Positions 14,618 through 16,352 of a stretch of 16,352 nucleotides of DNA are shown here, in pieces. The DNA comes from Bacteroidaceae bacterium. Its GTDB lineage: Bacteria; Bacteroidota; Bacteroidia; Bacteroidales; Bacteroidaceae. Position 1 is the stretch's first letter; each line of letters begins with the position of its first letter. The stretch is taken from positions 1 to 16,352 of the forward strand of contig CAAGLF010000108.1 in assembly GCA_900770705.1 (NCBI GenBank), written 5' to 3'. The translations under genes were made by a program, and so were the position numbers. Under the pieces are notes generated by a model that did no database searches, was not told the origin of the DNA, and saw nothing but the letters and a program-made list of their open reading frames with translations.

Positions 14618-15369
14618 TGGTCTTCGTTTTTCACGTATCCCTGATGTCGTTCGGGCAAAGCGGCCATTATTACCTTGTATGCCTGCTCCAGTGTCTGCCG
14701 TACGTCCTCTGCGCCGCGCGATGTGGGCGGTATCGGCTCGTGGATGACGAGGCGCATTCGATGACGGTGTACAAAGTTGAATCCGGCCATACGTGTAAGC
14801 ACGTCAAACGACCCGTCTATCGTCATCGGCACGACCGGAAGCTGCAGTTCGTCGGCCAGTTGGAAAGCGCCCTTGCGGAAAACGCCCATGTGTCCCGTAA
14901 AGGAGCGCGAGCCTTCGGGGAATACAACCAGCGACACACCTCCCTGCAGCACCTCGCGGGCTCGGTCCATCGTCTCCTTCACCTTGCGCGGGCTCGACTT
15001 GTCGACAAAGATGAAACCGGCCTTCTCGCAAGCATAGCCCACAAAGGGGATACGCCGGAGTGCCTTCTTCATCATCCACTTGAAGTTGCGCCCCAGGAAA
15101 CCGTATATCAGAAATATGTCCATCGGGCCCTGATGATTGGCGACGAACACGTAACTTTGTTTCGGGTTGAGCCGCTCGCGGCCTTCCACCTGTACCGGCA
15201 GCAGCAACAGCCGGCACATCAGCCACGACCAGCAACGCCCCGGCCAATAGCCCCAGAAGGAGACACTGCCGAGCAGCGAGCCGATACTGGTGAAAAGGCA
15301 GGTGAGCAGTGTGGCTATCAGGCCCAGCGGAAGAACGATCAGCAGTTGGTAGATTTTATAGAATATCAT
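14614..15369 (-). CDS. 1-acyl-sn-glycerol-3-phosphate acyltransferase-like protein
   Basis: A PlsC-type acyltransferase of 251 residues, which normally adds the second acyl chain to lysophosphatidic acid to make phosphatidic acid at the inner membrane. The HX4D motif is intact as NHQGPMD (His79, Asp84), and the glycerophosphate-binding motif reads FPEGSRS (150-156), with Ser in place of the common Thr. IPFVGYACEKAGFIFVDKS (107-125) is a further family block. A hydrophobic segment at about 8-28 should anchor it. The family also contains acyltransferases for aminoacyl lipids, so the acceptor is inferred. It follows the metH fragment after 111 nt, in a gap that holds part of the repeat family and no clear promoter, and overlaps gtrA by four bases. 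Confidence 0.88.
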   Translation of the reverse strand: MIFYKIYQLLIVLPLGLIATLLTCLFTSIGSLLGSVSFWGYWPGRCWSWLMCRLLLLPVQVEGRERLNPKQSYVFVANHQGPMDIFLIYGFLGRNFKWMMKKALRRIPFVGYACEKAGFIFVDKSSPRKVKETMDRAREVLQGGVSLVVFPEGSRSFTGHMGVFRKGAFQLADELQLPVVPMTIDGSFDVLTRMAGFNFVHRHRMRLVIHEPIPPTSRGAEDVRQTLEQAYKVIMAALPERHQGYVKNEDQ

Positions 15370-15424
15370 TGCGATGAAGTTTCTGCGTATATGGTTTGTA
15401 GTATCTCGGAGACAGGAAAAACTT

Positions 15425-15480
15425 CCGGCCTTGTAGTTTGAATTATCTCGGCGAAAAAATAAATTTCTGCCGAAGTATTT
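15425..15480. repeat. repeat units between metH and plsC-like gene
   Basis: Units start at 15425 (CCGGCCTTGTAG), 15447 (CTCGGCGAAAAA) and 15467 (CTGCCGAAGTAT), steps of 22 and 20 bp. The first core resembles CGGGCCTTGTAT at 6121, the last resembles the nucleotidase-gene units. TCGGC/GCCGA within the block can form a small AT-looped hairpin. No T-tract suited to a terminator and no TAnnTTTG box is seen. Confidence 0.5.
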
Positions 15481-16332
15481 TCAGGCCGTGCCTTTCAATG
15501 GGAAAGGAGGCAGGCCCAAGGCTTGCGCGGCACGGCTCATACGCTTTTCGTAGTCGGCTTGCTGGTCGTCTCCCAAGGCTCCGACGGAGAAATAGTGGGC
15601 TCGTGGATGGGCGAACATCAGTCCCGACACGGAGGAATGGGGAATCATCATTCCCGACGATGTGAGGCGGATGCCTATCTGGCCGAACTGCAACAGGCGC
15701 TCCAGCAGGAAATTCAGGCGGTGGTCGGGCAAGGAGGGATAGCCTATGGCAGGACGTATGCCTTGAAAGTCCTCGCGGAAGAGTTGTTCCCTGGTCAGCC
15801 GTTCGCAGGGGGCATATCCCCACACTTCACGCCGTACCTCTTCGTGCATTCGCTCGGCAGCGGCCTCGGCCAGGCGGTCGCACAGCGTCGTAGCCAGCAT
15901 TTTGCGATACGCGTCGCGGCAGTCCGTCTGCTGTTCCGAGCCGTCCACCGTGCAAGCAAAGAGCCCTATGCGGTCGGCCAGCCCACTTGCGTCGGCATAC
16001 CCTTGCGGAGCGATGAAGTCGGCCAGCGACAGGCAGTGCTCCGTGCCCGGCTGCTGCTGCCGGAGCAAGGGTAGGCGCGCCCCATCGGGCAGCACGATAT
16101 CCTCTCCGTCGCTATAGGCGGCACGAATGTCGAAGACGGCTTTGGGAACGACGCGGGTATTCAGTTCTTCCAGCAGGACAAGGGCGTCGTGAAAGAGATT
16201 CCGTGCCTCCGCCCACGCCTCCGGCGCCACCTTGCTGCCTTCCGGCTGCGCAGTATGACCGGCGGAAAGAGGAGAGAAGTCCCCCTTCAGTCCCCAGGCA
16301 TAGAAGAAATAAATCCAGTTGATATACCCGGC
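15481..16332 (-). CDS. metH: methionine synthase (cobalamin-dependent), C-terminal part, cut by contig end
   Basis: This is the reactivation domain of MetH, which binds S-adenosylmethionine and re-methylates oxidised cobalamin so that the enzyme can resume methyl transfer from methyl-tetrahydrofolate to homocysteine. About 283 residues remain. They begin with GYINWIYFFYAWGLKG, the linker/start of the domain, and include LADFIAPQGYAD, EEVRREVWGYAP, the AdoMet-binding RPAIGYPSLPDH and the final SSVSGLMFAHPRAHYFSV. The homocysteine, folate and cobalamin domains must lie beyond the right end. The apparent GTG start at 16347 lies inside sequencing adapter and is false; genuine sequence ends at 16332. 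The stop at 15481 is intact. A stand-alone activation protein cannot be fully excluded, but the cut position favours a complete metH. Confidence 0.9.
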   Translation of the reverse strand, partial: AGYINWIYFFYAWGLKGDFSPLSAGHTAQPEGSKVAPEAWAEARNLFHDALVLLEELNTRVVPKAVFDIRAAYSDGEDIVLPDGARLPLLRQQQPGTEHCLSLADFIAPQGYADASGLADRIGLFACTVDGSEQQTDCRDAYRKMLATTLCDRLAEAAAERMHEEVRREVWGYAPCERLTREQLFREDFQGIRPAIGYPSLPDHRLNFLLERLLQFGQIGIRLTSSGMMIPHSSVSGLMFAHPRAHYFSVGALGDDQQADYEKRMSRAAQALGLPPFPLKGTA

Positions 16333-16352
16333 AGATCGGAAGAGCACACGTC
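16333..16352. other. Illumina TruSeq adapter at contig end
   Basis: The last 20 bases are AGATCGGAAGAGC followed by ACACGTC, exactly the start of the standard TruSeq 3' adapter. They are not genomic. The junction falls within the metH reading frame. Confidence 0.97.

Overview
The window looks like GC-rich chromosomal DNA from a member of the Bacteroidota, most likely the order Bacteroidales. The evidence is the gene content: a Bacteroides-type fused fucokinase/GDP-fucose pyrophosphorylase (Fkp), a short-form AMP nucleosidase, a HolA with the KEFNIFELQDA and ANYFDKNPKQNPI blocks, a stand-alone HSDR_N protein and a Nif3/zinc-ribbon gene pair. Several genes are also preceded by the Bacteroidota promoter -7 box TAnnTTTG. 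I cannot name a genus. The right end finishes in 20 bases of Illumina TruSeq adapter (16333-16352), so this is an untrimmed contig end and the last gene is cut there.

Layout. 1-181: no supported gene. 182-2124 (minus): amn then holA, closed by a terminator; amn shares a divergent promoter region with an HSDR_N gene (2296-2760, plus). 2772-2833: a perfect 28-bp inverted repeat acting as a two-way terminator between HSDR_N and a lone tyrosine recombinase (2890-3927, minus). 4253-5909 (minus): nif3-like gene followed by a coiled-coil C4 zinc-ribbon gene. 5910-6267: divergent control region holding a degenerate 21-bp-period repeat array. 6268-9359 (plus): fmt, agmatine deiminase (aguA) and N-carbamoylputrescine amidase (aguB). 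9505-9554: a 22-bp hairpin between convergent genes. 9566-16332 (minus, transcribed right to left): truncated metH, plsC-like acyltransferase, gtrA, fkp and an exported 5'-nucleotidase.

How the genes may work together. aguA and aguB make consecutive steps of putrescine synthesis from agmatine. The plsC-gtrA-fkp-nucleotidase run is tightly spaced (an ATGA overlap, then 69 and 33 nt) and points to envelope lipid and fucosylated surface glycan supply. Amn and HolA are housekeeping functions. The recombinase has no mobile-element partners in view.

The most unusual signal is a family of AT-rich, GC-cored repeat units spaced 20-22 bp. They occur at four unlinked places: inside the terminator near 2806, in the nif3/fmt intergenic region, upstream of plsC, and in frame inside the 5'-nucleotidase gene, where they encode a seven-residue repeat just after the signal peptide. 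Two copies (2813-2857 and 6125-6169) agree at 39 of 45 positions without gaps. No wholly new enzymatic system is evident; the repeat family is the best candidate for something undescribed.
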